DNA of 64,000 bases from Rhodopseudomonas telluris (GCF_042432815.1 NZ_JBHLWM010000005.1:496001-560000); one strand, 5' to 3'; positions 50,306 through 59,520 are shown, counted from the stretch's first letter. Program-made: numbers and translations. Notes: generated from the sequence alone by a model not told the origin.

Positions 50306-50961
50306 GGGATGAACCAGTAGTAATCGCCGGTGTAGCCGATCTCGGCGAAGAACGCCTTCCACTCGTCGACATGCATGATGGTCTGCGCCGTGAGATTCCA
50401 CGCCATCATCCGGCGCTTTTCCTCGTCGTCGCGATAGGCATCGACGGTGATGAACGCACCCCCGCGCGCCACCCGCTCGATCTCGCGCAGCGCGGTCGCG
50501 CAGTCGTCGCGGACGAGGTTGTGCACGGTGTTGATCGAGATCACCACGTCGAACGACTTGTCGGCGAACGGCAGCTTCGTCGCGCTGGCGACGCTGACAT
50601 GCGGCTTCATGTCGTCGATCGCGTGCGTGATCGCATACTCCGAAATATCGACGCCCTTGACGGTGATGCCGGGGATCAGTTCGGCCATGTCGTGCAGCAT
50701 GAAGCCCTTGGCGCAGCCAACGTCGAGCACGGAGGACGACGCGTCGAGGCCGAAATGCGACTGGAACGTCGGGATCACCGGCTGCCAGAACCGCGGCATG
50801 TAGTTGAAGCCGCCATAGCCGTGGCGGCGGTCGCCGTCGAAAAAGTCCTGGCCGAACTTTCGTGCGACGGCGCGATCCTCTTCCGACTTGGTCTGGCCAC
50901 GCTCGTCGACATTGCGCTTGGTGCGCGGATAGTTGACGAGCAGATCGATTTCCTGGCCCAT
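50302..50961 (-). CDS. Class I SAM-dependent methyltransferase
   Basis: A 219-residue protein with the SAM-binding motif SSVLDVGCAKGFMLHDMAEL and the acidic loop VKGVDISEYAITHA, then LPFADKSFDVVISINTVHNL (motifs II/III). The N-terminal DGDRRHGYGGFNYMPRFWQP segment is characteristic of methyltransferases in sugar loci. It may methylate a hydroxyl or a carbon of the sugar. ATG at 50961 is preferred; a GTG at 50973 overlaps the upstream epimerase stop and cannot be excluded. Confidence 0.84.
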   Translation of the reverse strand: MGQEIDLLVNYPRTKRNVDERGQTKSEEDRAVARKFGQDFFDGDRRHGYGGFNYMPRFWQPVIPTFQSHFGLDASSSVLDVGCAKGFMLHDMAELIPGITVKGVDISEYAITHAIDDMKPHVSVASATKLPFADKSFDVVISINTVHNLVRDDCATALREIERVARGGAFITVDAYRDDEEKRRMMAWNLTAQTIMHVDEWKAFFAEIGYTGDYYWFIP

Positions 50962-50969
50962 TCCCGGCC

Positions 50970-52007
50970 TCACGGCTTGTGCTGATAGTCGAAGGGTTGC
51001 GTCTTGAGCACGTCGAGCCAGCGATCGACCCAGGCGATGGTCTGGTCGATGCCCTGCTCCAGCGAGACCTGGTCGCGCCAGCCGAGTTGGCGGCGGATCT
51101 TGCCGCTGTCGAGCTTGTAGGCGGCGTCCTTGCCGAGCCGGTCGCCGACGATCTCGACGTGATCCGCGAAGGCGACGCCCATGCGGGCGCAGATCATCTC
51201 CACCAGTTCGCGGATGGTGACGATGCGGTCGGTCGAGATGTGATAGGTCTCGCCGAGCGTGCCATTCGCGGCGATCCGCCGCGTCGCGTCGGCGACGTCG
51301 GAGGCGGCGATGAACGAGCGCTCCGAGGTGCCGCCGCCGTGCAACTGGAGCTTGCGGCCGAGACGGATGAACAGGATGGTGCGCGGCACGATGCGGTACA
51401 GCCGCTGTCCGGGGCCGTACACATTGGCGGCGCGGGTGTACAGCACCGGGAAGCCGTAGGCGCGGAAGTACGAACGCAGGCTCATGTCGCCGGCCGCGCG
51501 CGACACCGCGTACGGCGTCGACGGATCGAACGGCGCATCCTCGGTCAGTGTTCCGGTCGCGCCGCCGTAGACTTCGGGCGTCGTGACGTGGACGTAGCGA
51601 TCGAGAAAATCGCAGTGCCGCAGGCGCTCGTGCAATCGCACGGTGGAGACCACGTTGGTCATGAACCAGTGATCGGGGTTGGCCCAGCTCTCGCCGACCA
51701 TGCTCTGCGCGGCGAAGTTGATGATGCAGGGAAACCGCTCGGCCTCGATCAGCGTCATCAGCGCGTCGAGGTCGTGGTTGAGGTCGAGCTGACGAAACCG
51801 GAAGCGCGACGTATCGGTCCAGCGATACGGCAGGAACGCCTCGTGCGGCTCCGGCGAGCGGCTGACGCCGACGACCTCCATGCCGTGATCCAGCAGATCG
51901 CGCACCATCTCGGCGCCGGTGAAGGAGTTGCTGCCGAGCACCAGAACCTTTCCGAACGCCGCGCCGGCCTTCGCATCGGGCGACGACGCAGGGATCGGTC
52001 CGGTCAC
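50970..52007 (-). CDS. NAD-dependent epimerase/dehydratase with YxxxR active site
   Basis: A 345-residue extended SDR similar to dTDP-glucose or GDP-mannose 4,6-dehydratases. It has VLVLGSNSFTGAEMVRDLLD (cofactor motif), VTTPEVYGGATGTLTEDAPF and STPYAVSRAAGDMSLRSYF. The catalytic YxxxK is YxxxR because the codon is CGC. Such enzymes make 4-keto-6-deoxy or related keto sugars, the substrate type expected for a ThDP carboligase. Its start codon overlaps the stop of the upstream epimerase (ATGA). Confidence 0.86.
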   Translation of the reverse strand: MTGPIPASSPDAKAGAAFGKVLVLGSNSFTGAEMVRDLLDHGMEVVGVSRSPEPHEAFLPYRWTDTSRFRFRQLDLNHDLDALMTLIEAERFPCIINFAAQSMVGESWANPDHWFMTNVVSTVRLHERLRHCDFLDRYVHVTTPEVYGGATGTLTEDAPFDPSTPYAVSRAAGDMSLRSYFRAYGFPVLYTRAANVYGPGQRLYRIVPRTILFIRLGRKLQLHGGGTSERSFIAASDVADATRRIAANGTLGETYHISTDRIVTIRELVEMICARMGVAFADHVEIVGDRLGKDAAYKLDSGKIRRQLGWRDQVSLEQGIDQTIAWVDRWLDVLKTQPFDYQHKP

Positions 52008-52942
52008 GCCCCGATGCTCCGCTGCATCCAGCGCAGATTGTAGGCGCGATCCTCGTTCTTCAGTTCGCCGCGCTGGAACTTGACGATGATCTCGCGGATC
52101 GCGTCGTTCACCGTCTTCTTCGGCTTGAAGCCGGTCGCGAGCAGCTTGTCGGAGTTGATCCGGTACGAGCGCGGATCATTCGACTCCGTCACCGTGATCT
52201 TGGTCGGCACCTGCGCGTCGACCATCCGGGCGATGTCGAGGATCGAGATGTTCTCGAAGCCGGCATTGTAGATGCCGCGCAGTTCGGGCCGATCCAGCAG
52301 CATCACGTAGAGATCGGTGATGTCGTCGATATGGATGTTGGGGCGGACCTGATTGCCGCCGAACACGGTGATCTCGCCGTTGGTCAGCGCCTGCATGGTC
52401 AGCATGTTGACCGAGACGTCGAGTCGCATCCGCGGCGATGGACCGCACACGGTCGCGGGGCGCACGATCTGCACCGCCATGTCGCCGCCGTAGCTGAGCA
52501 TCACCCGCTCGGCGACCATCTTGGTCTTGTTGTATTCCGAGATCGGCTCCAGCGTCAGATCCTCGGTGACGTGCTCCTCGTCCTTGATGCCGTAGACGCT
52601 GCCGGACGACGCGTAGATGAAGCGCTCGATGCCTTCGCGCGCTGCGCGGTCGGCGAGCTGCATGGTGGCGAGCGCGCTGATCTCCCAGGTCAGCTTGGGA
52701 TTGAGATCGCCGCACGGATCGTTGGCGACCGAGGCCAGATGAATGATCGCATCGATGCCGTCCAGCGGGATCGATTTGGCGTCGCGAACGTCGCCGCGCA
52801 CCACCGTCAGCGCCGGATGCTGCGGCAGGTCGTTGCCGAACCACATGATGTCCAGCGCCACCACCTCGTCGCCGCGCGCGAGCAATTTCGGCACCAGCGT
52901 GGTCCCGACATAGCCGCAGGCGCCGGTCACCAGGATCTTCAT
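52004..52942 (-). CDS. NAD-dependent nucleotide-sugar epimerase
   Basis: A 312-residue extended SDR: MKILVTGACGYVGTTLVPKL, the Ser in YASSGSVYG, and the intact EYNKTKMVAER (YxxxK). The C-terminal half includes RPNIHIDDITDLYVMLLDRP. It is close to UDP-glucose 4-epimerase-like enzymes (GalE/WbpP type). It is the first gene of the tightly packed minus-strand run 52942 to 42020, in which several starts overlap stops. The 207 bp upstream hold no obvious promoter element. Confidence 0.88.
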   Translation of the reverse strand: MKILVTGACGYVGTTLVPKLLARGDEVVALDIMWFGNDLPQHPALTVVRGDVRDAKSIPLDGIDAIIHLASVANDPCGDLNPKLTWEISALATMQLADRAAREGIERFIYASSGSVYGIKDEEHVTEDLTLEPISEYNKTKMVAERVMLSYGGDMAVQIVRPATVCGPSPRMRLDVSVNMLTMQALTNGEITVFGGNQVRPNIHIDDITDLYVMLLDRPELRGIYNAGFENISILDIARMVDAQVPTKITVTESNDPRSYRINSDKLLATGFKPKKTVNDAIREIIVKFQRGELKNEDRAYNLRWMQRSIGA

Positions 52943-53149
52943 CGCATCATCCTAACGAGATCATTCAAGAGCAGATGTGTCGGGCCGCGGCCGGACCGGG
53001 ACACCCGGCTCCGCCACCAGTCGCTACGCAAGGTCGCTACGCAAAACGCCACACCGGGACACGGCTGTGCCGCGTCCACGAATCACTGCTGTCTATGTTT
53101 CCAGAGATACACGCATTTCTGCACGCGCTGGTAGGGCCGCGCGACGCGA

Positions 53150-53836
53150 TCAGCCGGCCGCCGGCAACGGAACGCGCTGGCCGCAGGCAAAATCGAGGAT
53201 CGCGTGGCACAGCGTCAGATGACCGATCTCCACGAAGCCATATTGGTCGGAAGCCAGATAGAAATTGATGTCGCCCTGGCTGCGCAGCGGGTTGTCCGCC
53301 GCAAAGCCGCTCAGCGTCACGATGCGGCAACCACGCTGCTCCGCCACCGCGACCGCATTGAGGATATTCGGCGAGCGTCCAGAGCTCGAGATCGCGATCA
53401 CAAGATCGCCGGGCTGAGCGAACAGATCGATCTGCTTCGCGAACACCTGCTCGTAGCCGAGATCGTTGCCGAGGCAGGTCAGCATCGCACCGTCGTTGAG
53501 ACAGACCGCGCGTAATCCGCCGTTCTTGGAGTAATCGACGGCCATATGGCTGGCGATCGCGGCGCTGCCGCCGTTGCCGATGAAGATCAGCTTGCGACCT
53601 TCGGCATGCGCCTCGCGCGCCCAGGCGATCACCAGCGAAGCTGCGACTTCCTGACCGAAAGTATGACCGTCGCGGTTCGAAACCTGGGTGGCGGCCAGCG
53701 CGTTGCGGAGCACGTCGAAATAGCCGAGCATCTGCTTGCGCGACACCAGCGGGCTCGCGGCGACATCCGTCTGGATATCACCCGAGGACTCGTGGGAGTC
53801 CGACTCCCGGGCCTGCGTCTTGCGCGAGTTCATCAT
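53150..53836 (-). CDS. SIS-domain sugar isomerase, GmhA-like
   Basis: About 228 residues. The SIS domain carries GRKLIFIGNGGSAAIASHMA, SKNGGLRAVCLNDGAMLTCL, and AISSSGRSPNILNAVAVAEQ, matching phosphoheptose isomerase GmhA, which converts sedoheptulose-7-P to D-glycero-D-manno-heptose-7-P. The roughly 40-residue N-terminal tail is extra; ATG at 53836 or 53833 is followed by an internal ATG at 53731 that would give the core domain alone. It is the entry enzyme expected for a heptose pathway with the HldE-like fusion. Confidence 0.85.
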   Translation of the reverse strand: MMNSRKTQARESDSHESSGDIQTDVAASPLVSRKQMLGYFDVLRNALAATQVSNRDGHTFGQEVAASLVIAWAREAHAEGRKLIFIGNGGSAAIASHMAVDYSKNGGLRAVCLNDGAMLTCLGNDLGYEQVFAKQIDLFAQPGDLVIAISSSGRSPNILNAVAVAEQRGCRIVTLSGFAADNPLRSQGDINFYLASDQYGFVEIGHLTLCHAILDFACGQRVPLPAAG

Positions 53837-54028
53837 CTGTGCCCCAGGCGCCCAAGATGCGCTTGATTCGTCACTAATGACTGAATCGCAATCAACTGGC
53901 AACGCACAGACATCCACAGACATAAACGAGCGCGCGCCGGTCCTCCTCACGCTATCCGCGCAGCCGCCCTCGGCATTCTACGAGGGGCCCGGGCCGACCA
54001 TTCAGGACAGCTCAGCGGGCTGCGGCGG

Positions 54029-54961
54029 CTACGCGAGCGACAGGCCCGGCATCGCGTCCTTGCGCGTCAGGAAGGCGCTGCCCTGCTTGTACGACGTCGG
54101 CAGATCCGCCAGCGACTCCGCCTTGCGCCAGCCAGTCTTCTGGGTGAACAGCCGGACGCCCGCCTGGGTCGCGTAGTCGAAGATCGCCGCGGCGTTGGCG
54201 TCGCTGCCGATCTCCAGCATGACGTCGAGGCTGTCCCACCGCGCGGCCGGCAGCGAGGTGATGATCACCGCCTCGTGGCCCTCGGCGTCGATCTTGGCGA
54301 AATCGACGGCGGCGGCGATCCTGGCGAAGGCCTCGAGCCGCACCTTGAAGCGGTCGATCTCACCATAGGGATCAAGCTTGGCGCCGGCGATGTGGCTGCC
54401 GGTGGTATTGCCGCGCAGACGAAGGAACTCGGCCTCGCCGGCCTGCGCCGAGACGGCCGCTTCGTTGACGTGGACCGTGGTGACGCCGTTGGCGCGCAGA
54501 TTGGCCTGCAGCAGCGCGACGTGTTCTGGATCCGGCTCGTAGGTTTCGACCGCAAAGCCGCAGCGCGCCATGACCAGGCTGTGCAGGCCGATATTGCCGC
54601 CGATATCGGCGGTCTTTTGGTAGGTGCCGCGGTTCTGCCAGTAGAACGCGAACAGGATCAGTTCGTCGAGTCCGAACAGGTCCAGCGAGTCGACCGCGCC
54701 CATCGCATGATACGGGAAGCTGATCCGACCGAACGGCCCGAACGGAACGTCCCTGCCGCCTTGTGCAAATAGCGTCACCACCGCCTGCCGCGCCGCGGCG
54801 GCCAGGGCCTGATAGGTGGCGCTTCCCGGCGCGTGGTGGTGCGTCAGTTCGGGCAGTGCGGCGATGATCGCGGCAAGAACTTCATCGGCCGCCGGCGCGT
54901 GCGGCGCGGCCGAGGGCTGAGACGACGCGGTGCTACCTGGTACCGGGGCGGTCTGGTTCAT
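54029..54961 (-). CDS. FkbM-family methyltransferase
   Basis: A 310-residue protein. An Ala/Pro-rich N-terminus precedes the methyltransferase core: YQKTADIGGNIGLHSLVMAR (SAM motif), YEPDPEHVALLQANLRANGV, and the FkbM hallmark VDFAKIDAEGHEAVIITSLP. FkbM-type enzymes O-methylate sugars or polyketides. It lies between the SIS gene and the second flagellin, and probably methylates a flagellar glycan. Caulobacter and other bacteria have methylated flagellar sugars, but the site here is unknown. Confidence 0.85.
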   Translation of the reverse strand: MNQTAPVPGSTASSQPSAAPHAPAADEVLAAIIAALPELTHHHAPGSATYQALAAAARQAVVTLFAQGGRDVPFGPFGRISFPYHAMGAVDSLDLFGLDELILFAFYWQNRGTYQKTADIGGNIGLHSLVMARCGFAVETYEPDPEHVALLQANLRANGVTTVHVNEAAVSAQAGEAEFLRLRGNTTGSHIAGAKLDPYGEIDRFKVRLEAFARIAAAVDFAKIDAEGHEAVIITSLPAARWDSLDVMLEIGSDANAAAIFDYATQAGVRLFTQKTGWRKAESLADLPTSYKQGSAFLTRKDAMPGLSLA

Positions 54962-55075
54962 GGATCGACGCCGTCGCTGATGAGACGATGAATCACTCCG
55001 ACCACATTTCTGGCGAGAGGGCAAGCAAATGCCCGCCTGCGACACCGGCCGGAAGGCTGCGCAAAGCCGCAGCCA

Positions 55076-55109
55076 CCACAAACGAAAGCGGCGGGGTTTC
55101 CCCCGCCGC
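55076..55109 (-). terminator. Intrinsic terminator downstream of flagellin 2
   Basis: Arms GCGGCGGGG (55088-55096) and CCCCGCCGC (55101-55109) around a four-base loop, followed on the minus strand by TTTCGTTTG. It lies about 30 bp after the flagellin stop. A strong hairpin suited to a highly expressed gene. Confidence 0.75.
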
Positions 55110-55141
55110 CTCCAGATCGTTAGTTCGACGCCTGCCGCGGA

Positions 55142-57808
55142 TCAGCGCAGGAGCTGGAGCACGCCCTGCTGCGACTGGTTGGCCAGCGACAGCGCGGACA
55201 CCGCGATCGACTGGCGGGTCGTCAGCGCCTGGCTGTTCGCCGCTTCCTCGTTGGTGTCGGCCAGCGTCAGGTTCGACGAGCCGGTCTGCAGCACGTTGAT
55301 CAGGCTCTTCGAGAAGTCCTGACGGGCCTGCACGATCGACAGGTTCGAACCGAACGCGGAGGACTGCGACCGCAGAGCGGTCGAAGCGGCGCTCAGCTTC
55401 GTCAACACCGCGTTGGTGGCGTTGTTGTCGATGAAGTCGACGCCCGAGCTCAGGGTCGACAGGCCGAGGCCGGTCGGGTTGAAGGTCACGCCCTGGATCG
55501 AGATCGTGGACTTGCCGGTTTCGTTGAACACCAGCTTCAGGTTGTCGCCGTTCAGCAGGTTGACGCCGTTGAACGAGGAGTCCTGCGCGGTGGTCTTGAT
55601 CTGGTCGAGCACGTCGTTGAACTGCTTGACCAGGCCCGAGCGGGTCGTCTGGGCGTTGACGTCGACCACCGGCGCGTTCGGCACCGAGAAGGTCAGGGTC
55701 GAGGCCAGAGTGCCGCCGATCGCACCGCCGTCCGCGCCGCCCAGGGTGTGGGAAGCGTAGTCGTTCGACGCCGAGATCGTGAGCTTGCCGGAGGCGTTGT
55801 CGATCGACGCCGTCAGGTTGTTGGAGGCCAGCGCAGCGTTCAGCTGAGCGAGCGACTTGACGGTGCCGTTGGTGCCGTCGCCGAGCGTGACGTTGGTGGC
55901 CGCACCGCCGTTGAAGGAGGTGAAGGTCAGCGTCTTGCCGTTCAGGCTGCCGGCCGCCGCACCGCGAGCCGCGGTGAACGAGCTGGCGTTACCGCTCGGG
56001 CCGGTGAGGCCGAGGGCAGCGAGCGCGTTGCCGGTGCCGTTGATGCTGAGGTCCGACGCCAGGCCGGTCGACAGCTTCAGCGAGCCGCTCGTGATCGACG
56101 AGTTGGCCGTGCCGTTGGCAGTCGCGATCGTCGCGCCGGAAACACCCAGCGAAGCGGTGCGGACACCGGTGGCAAGGTCGATGGCCTTGAGGACGTCGTC
56201 GACAGTGCCCTTCTGCAGGTACACGGTCGAGTTGCCGTTGCCGTCGGTTTCGACGTTGCCGGAGATGCCCTGGTGGGTCGACGACGCGGTCGGAACAGCG
56301 GCGTTCTTGAAGGTGACGGTCTTGCCGTTCACGTTCAGAGTCGAGCCGTCCGCGATCAGCGTGCCCAGCGTGGTGCCGCTGGTGGTGCGCTGCTTGGTCA
56401 GGGTCAGCGGACCCGTACCGGTCGCGGAGGTGAGGCCGAGGCTCTTGAACAGGTCGGTCGAGGCCGTGATGTTCAGGTCGGCGCCGGTCGAGCTCTGGAT
56501 GGTGGTGATACCAGCCGCCACGGCCGAAGCAGTCTGGCCGGAGTTGGTGCTGATGGTGGCAACGCCGTTCGAGATCGACGCCGACTTGACGCCGTTCGCG
56601 AGATCGACCGCGGTCAACAGATCGCCCACCGTCGCGTTGGTGAACTTGGTCTGGTCGCCGAGGTAGATGGTCGAGTTGCCGTTGCCGTCGGTGCCGATAC
56701 GGCCGAGAACGCCAGTGCCCGACGGGATGTTGTTGCCCTGCGGAGCATCGGAGGTCTTGAACGTGATCGTCTTGCCGTTCACCGAGATGGTGGTGCCGTC
56801 AGCGATCGCGGTGGTGGAGAGACCACCATGGGTGTTGAACAGCTGAGTGCTGCCGGAGATGTTGGCCGACGCGGTCGAAGCGGCGGTGTCAACGGTCTGC
56901 GCGGTCAGGCCGAGCTTGGCCAGCACGGCGCCGCCGGCGTTGTCGCCGATGGTCAGCGGGCTGTTGGTGCCCGAGTGCAGTTCCAGCTTGCCGCCCGTGA
57001 CGGTCGACGAATGGCCGGTGTTGCCGTTGATGTCGTCGATGGTGTTGGTCAGCTTGGTCAGGGTCTGGTCGAGACCGATCGTGTAGTTGCCGTTGCTGTC
57101 CTTGCTGGCAGCGCCGGCGGTGGTGAAGGTGATGGTCTTGCCGTTCACCGTGATCGAGTCGCCCGCAGCCGGACCAGTGGCCGTCGCGGTGGTGCCGTTG
57201 GTCAGCGCGCTGATCAGGTCGCTGCCGGCGGCCGCAACCGTACCAGTGCCGACGCTGAGGACGCTGCCGAGCGCGGTGTTGTCAGCCGCACCGAGAACGG
57301 TGACAGCCGCGGACGCCGCGATGCTGACGATCGCACCGCCGAGCGTGTCGGTACCCGACGCAGCGGTGGTGCCGCCGGCGGTACCGTCGAAGATCACGTT
57401 GCCGGTGGCAACGGCGTTCGAGTAGCTCTGGGTGCCGCGGAGGTCGTCCGCGGTCGCACCGGCGATGGTCGCCGACACGTTCGACTTCGTGGCGTAGCCC
57501 GAGGTCGTCTGCAGAGCCTGGTTGGCGATCGACTTGGCGCTGTCCACCAGCTTGGTGAGCGAGGTGATGCCGGTGTTGGCGGCCTGCAGGATCTGCACGC
57601 CGTTGCCGATGCCGTCGAGCAGGTTGTTGATGTCGCTGGCGCGCGCGTCGAGCGAAGCAGCGGTGAAGAAGTTGGTCGGATTGTCGAGAGCCGAGTTCAC
57701 CTTCTTGCCGGACGAGAGGCGGCTTTGGGTGGTGGCGAGCAGATCAGCCGTGGCCTGGAGCGACGAGAGATTCTGGCGAACGGCGTTCGAGAGAACGATA
57801 CCTGACAT
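55142..57808 (-). CDS. Giant flagellin 2
   Basis: An 888-residue flagellin, a paralogue of the one at 36405 with the same architecture and a highly similar D0/D1 (LVKQFNDVLDQIKTTAQDSS; RQNLSSLQATADLLATTQSR). The central Ser/Thr/Asn/Gly-rich region repeats modules with VNGKTITF, GNYTIGLDQ or GNSTIYLGDQ, and LKAIDLATGV-type strands. The same AGGAAGG ribosome-binding site precedes the ATG by nine bases. It has its own terminator. It marks the right boundary of the sugar island; both flagellins point the same way, so they form a long direct repeat about 18.7 kb apart, start to start. Confidence 0.95.
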   Translation of the reverse strand: MSGIVLSNAVRQNLSSLQATADLLATTQSRLSSGKKVNSALDNPTNFFTAASLDARASDINNLLDGIGNGVQILQAANTGITSLTKLVDSAKSIANQALQTTSGYATKSNVSATIAGATADDLRGTQSYSNAVATGNVIFDGTAGGTTAASGTDTLGGAIVSIAASAAVTVLGAADNTALGSVLSVGTGTVAAAGSDLISALTNGTTATATGPAAGDSITVNGKTITFTTAGAASKDSNGNYTIGLDQTLTKLTNTIDDINGNTGHSSTVTGGKLELHSGTNSPLTIGDNAGGAVLAKLGLTAQTVDTAASTASANISGSTQLFNTHGGLSTTAIADGTTISVNGKTITFKTSDAPQGNNIPSGTGVLGRIGTDGNGNSTIYLGDQTKFTNATVGDLLTAVDLANGVKSASISNGVATISTNSGQTASAVAAGITTIQSSTGADLNITASTDLFKSLGLTSATGTGPLTLTKQRTTSGTTLGTLIADGSTLNVNGKTVTFKNAAVPTASSTHQGISGNVETDGNGNSTVYLQKGTVDDVLKAIDLATGVRTASLGVSGATIATANGTANSSITSGSLKLSTGLASDLSINGTGNALAALGLTGPSGNASSFTAARGAAAGSLNGKTLTFTSFNGGAATNVTLGDGTNGTVKSLAQLNAALASNNLTASIDNASGKLTISASNDYASHTLGGADGGAIGGTLASTLTFSVPNAPVVDVNAQTTRSGLVKQFNDVLDQIKTTAQDSSFNGVNLLNGDNLKLVFNETGKSTISIQGVTFNPTGLGLSTLSSGVDFIDNNATNAVLTKLSAASTALRSQSSAFGSNLSIVQARQDFSKSLINVLQTGSSNLTLADTNEEAANSQALTTRQSIAVSALSLANQSQQGVLQLLR

Positions 57809-58114
57809 GTGATGCTACCTTCCTGGTGCGCAAATACGATCTTCTTGATCGACCGCGGAACCATGACGGTGAGACTCTAAAAATGCGTAAAGGAGAGGCA
57901 GCGGCTTTAACGGACCAGAACGCGCGTAAAACCCACGGGGTTATCGCTCGTATAACAACGAGGTTGTGAGTGACGGCGCCGACCTCGGGCGCGCGGCTTT
58001 CGACGAAAGATACTGGTTTTGGCGGGACTTGCGCGGTTCGCGGCTTATCAGCAAGCAAACCCAGGCCGCTGCGCGATCAACGCAACGGCGATCTATTCGT
58101 TGACGGATCTTTAA
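57809..58114. other. Upstream region of flagellin 2
   Basis: A 306-bp gap between flagellin 2 and the MFS gene, both on the minus strand. It must hold the flagellin leader and promoter. Unlike flagellin 1, I find no perfect TTAA-N7-TTAA box and no GG-N10-GC match with a good -24 element in the correct orientation, so the two flagellins may be differently regulated. Confidence 0.4.
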
Positions 58115-59371
58115 CTAGGCTGCGTCTTCCGAATCTCTTTGCAGCCCGGTTCGTCTCGCCGGCGCCGCTGAGTGAGACCCGCGCAGATGCGGCCTCAGAG
58201 CGAGGACAAGCGGGACGATCAGCGCGGCTGTTGCCGACGCGGCCAGCACGCCGACCGTCCGGCTGCTGTGGTCGGCAATCGTGCCATAGAGGATCGGCGC
58301 GAGACCTCCTGCACAGATGACGCTGGTATAGAAGACTGCGAAAGCTCGCCCCGTATCGCCGTCGGACAGCTCCGGCACAGTGCCGTAGAGCACCGACGAC
58401 GTCCCGTTCAGCACGATGCCGAGCAGCGGCAACAGCACGAAGGTCAGCGCGAGCGGGGTGAACAGCGTCGCCGCGATCAGCAAGGCGGTCGCCGCCTCGG
58501 TGATGATGACGGTGCCGACGACGCCCAGCCGGTCACCCAGCCAGGCGCATGTCGCCTTGCCGAACGCGCCACCGATGAACAGCAGGGCGAGCGCGACGCC
58601 GACAGCCTGCAGGCCGCCGCCCTGCCCGTGGATCAGGAAAGGTAGAAAGAGCAGGTACCCCATGCGTGTCGAGGTATCGAGCGCGCCGATCGTGGTGAGG
58701 ATGCGAAAGCCGCCGCGGCCGCCAGCGGGCTTCGCATCTTCGACGGCGTGGTTCGGAGCGGGCGCCGGTGGTGTCAGCACCGCGAGCGCGGCCGCAATCA
58801 CCAGCCCAAGTCCCGCCAGCAACCCCAGTACTGATTGCCATGCGAAGATCGGCAGCAGCATCGCGATCATCGCGGGCAACGCGGCTTTGCCCAGGTCGCC
58901 GGAAAAATTGTAGATGCCGAGCGGTTGCCGTGAGGACGTGCCAAAGCTGTCGACGACGAGCATCGAGCCGCGCGGATGCTGAATGCTCGACCCGATGCCG
59001 GCCACGACCAGCCCGACGCACAGCCCGGCAAATCCGAACGGCAGCGCCATCAGCAGCAGCCCGGCCGCAGCCGCAAGCGTGGACAGGATCAGCGCTGCGC
59101 GTGGCGATACGCGGCGCAGAATCCGGTCGGCCGGGATCTGCAGGCCTCCCATCGTGCCGAAATACAGCGCCCGAACGACGGCGAGCATCGCGTAGGACAA
59201 GCCGAACTGCGCCTGCCAGACCGGCAGGAAGGCATAGAGCCCATCGGTGTAGCCGTCGTGAAGCGCATGGGCGAGGCACGCGGCCAGCAGGCTGCGCGAT
59301 TGCTCCCGGCGCGATGATCCTGACGCAGCATCGCGGGGATGGCTTGGAGTCGTTTTCGCCGCGGCGCTCAT
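58115..59371 (-). CDS. MFS transporter, Fsr-like
   Basis: A 418-residue protein with about twelve membrane segments. The start region LLAACLAHALHDGYTDGLYA and the SIQHPRGSMLVVDSFGTSSR segment resemble the fosmidomycin-resistance (Fsr) MFS group. The central loop between helices six and seven is Pro/Ala-rich. Drug resistance is not implied; the substrate is unknown. It is divergent from a LysR-type regulator and unrelated in function to the flagellar genes around it. Confidence 0.88.
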   Translation of the reverse strand: MSAAAKTTPSHPRDAASGSSRREQSRSLLAACLAHALHDGYTDGLYAFLPVWQAQFGLSYAMLAVVRALYFGTMGGLQIPADRILRRVSPRAALILSTLAAAAGLLLMALPFGFAGLCVGLVVAGIGSSIQHPRGSMLVVDSFGTSSRQPLGIYNFSGDLGKAALPAMIAMLLPIFAWQSVLGLLAGLGLVIAAALAVLTPPAPAPNHAVEDAKPAGGRGGFRILTTIGALDTSTRMGYLLFLPFLIHGQGGGLQAVGVALALLFIGGAFGKATCAWLGDRLGVVGTVIITEAATALLIAATLFTPLALTFVLLPLLGIVLNGTSSVLYGTVPELSDGDTGRAFAVFYTSVICAGGLAPILYGTIADHSSRTVGVLAASATAALIVPLVLALRPHLRGSHSAAPARRTGLQRDSEDAA

Positions 59372-59407
59372 GTCGAAGCGTCGCGGACCAGGTTGGCGTG
59401 AAAGAAA

Positions 59408-59475
59408 ATCTGCATCATGATCCGTTTTCAGACTCGAAGACCGTGTCGAAACGACCATGGACGATCGATGCAGAT
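59408..59475. promoter_or_regulatory. Long-spaced inverted repeat between the MFS and LysR genes
   Basis: ATCTGCATC (59408-59416) and GATGCAGAT (59467-59475) are perfect inverted arms separated by 50 bases. Divergent LysR/target pairs often have separated recognition and activation sites, so this may be the LysR operator pair. Confidence 0.4.
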
Positions 59476-59520
59476 GTCACAAACCAGTAATAATCGGCCG
59501 ATGGGTTAGGTTTTCTATCA

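Noticed and set aside
53018..53046. Tandem GTCGCTACGCAA copies near the SIS gene
   Set aside because: Only two short copies, in an intergenic region with no other pattern; not a CRISPR array or a convincing iteron set.
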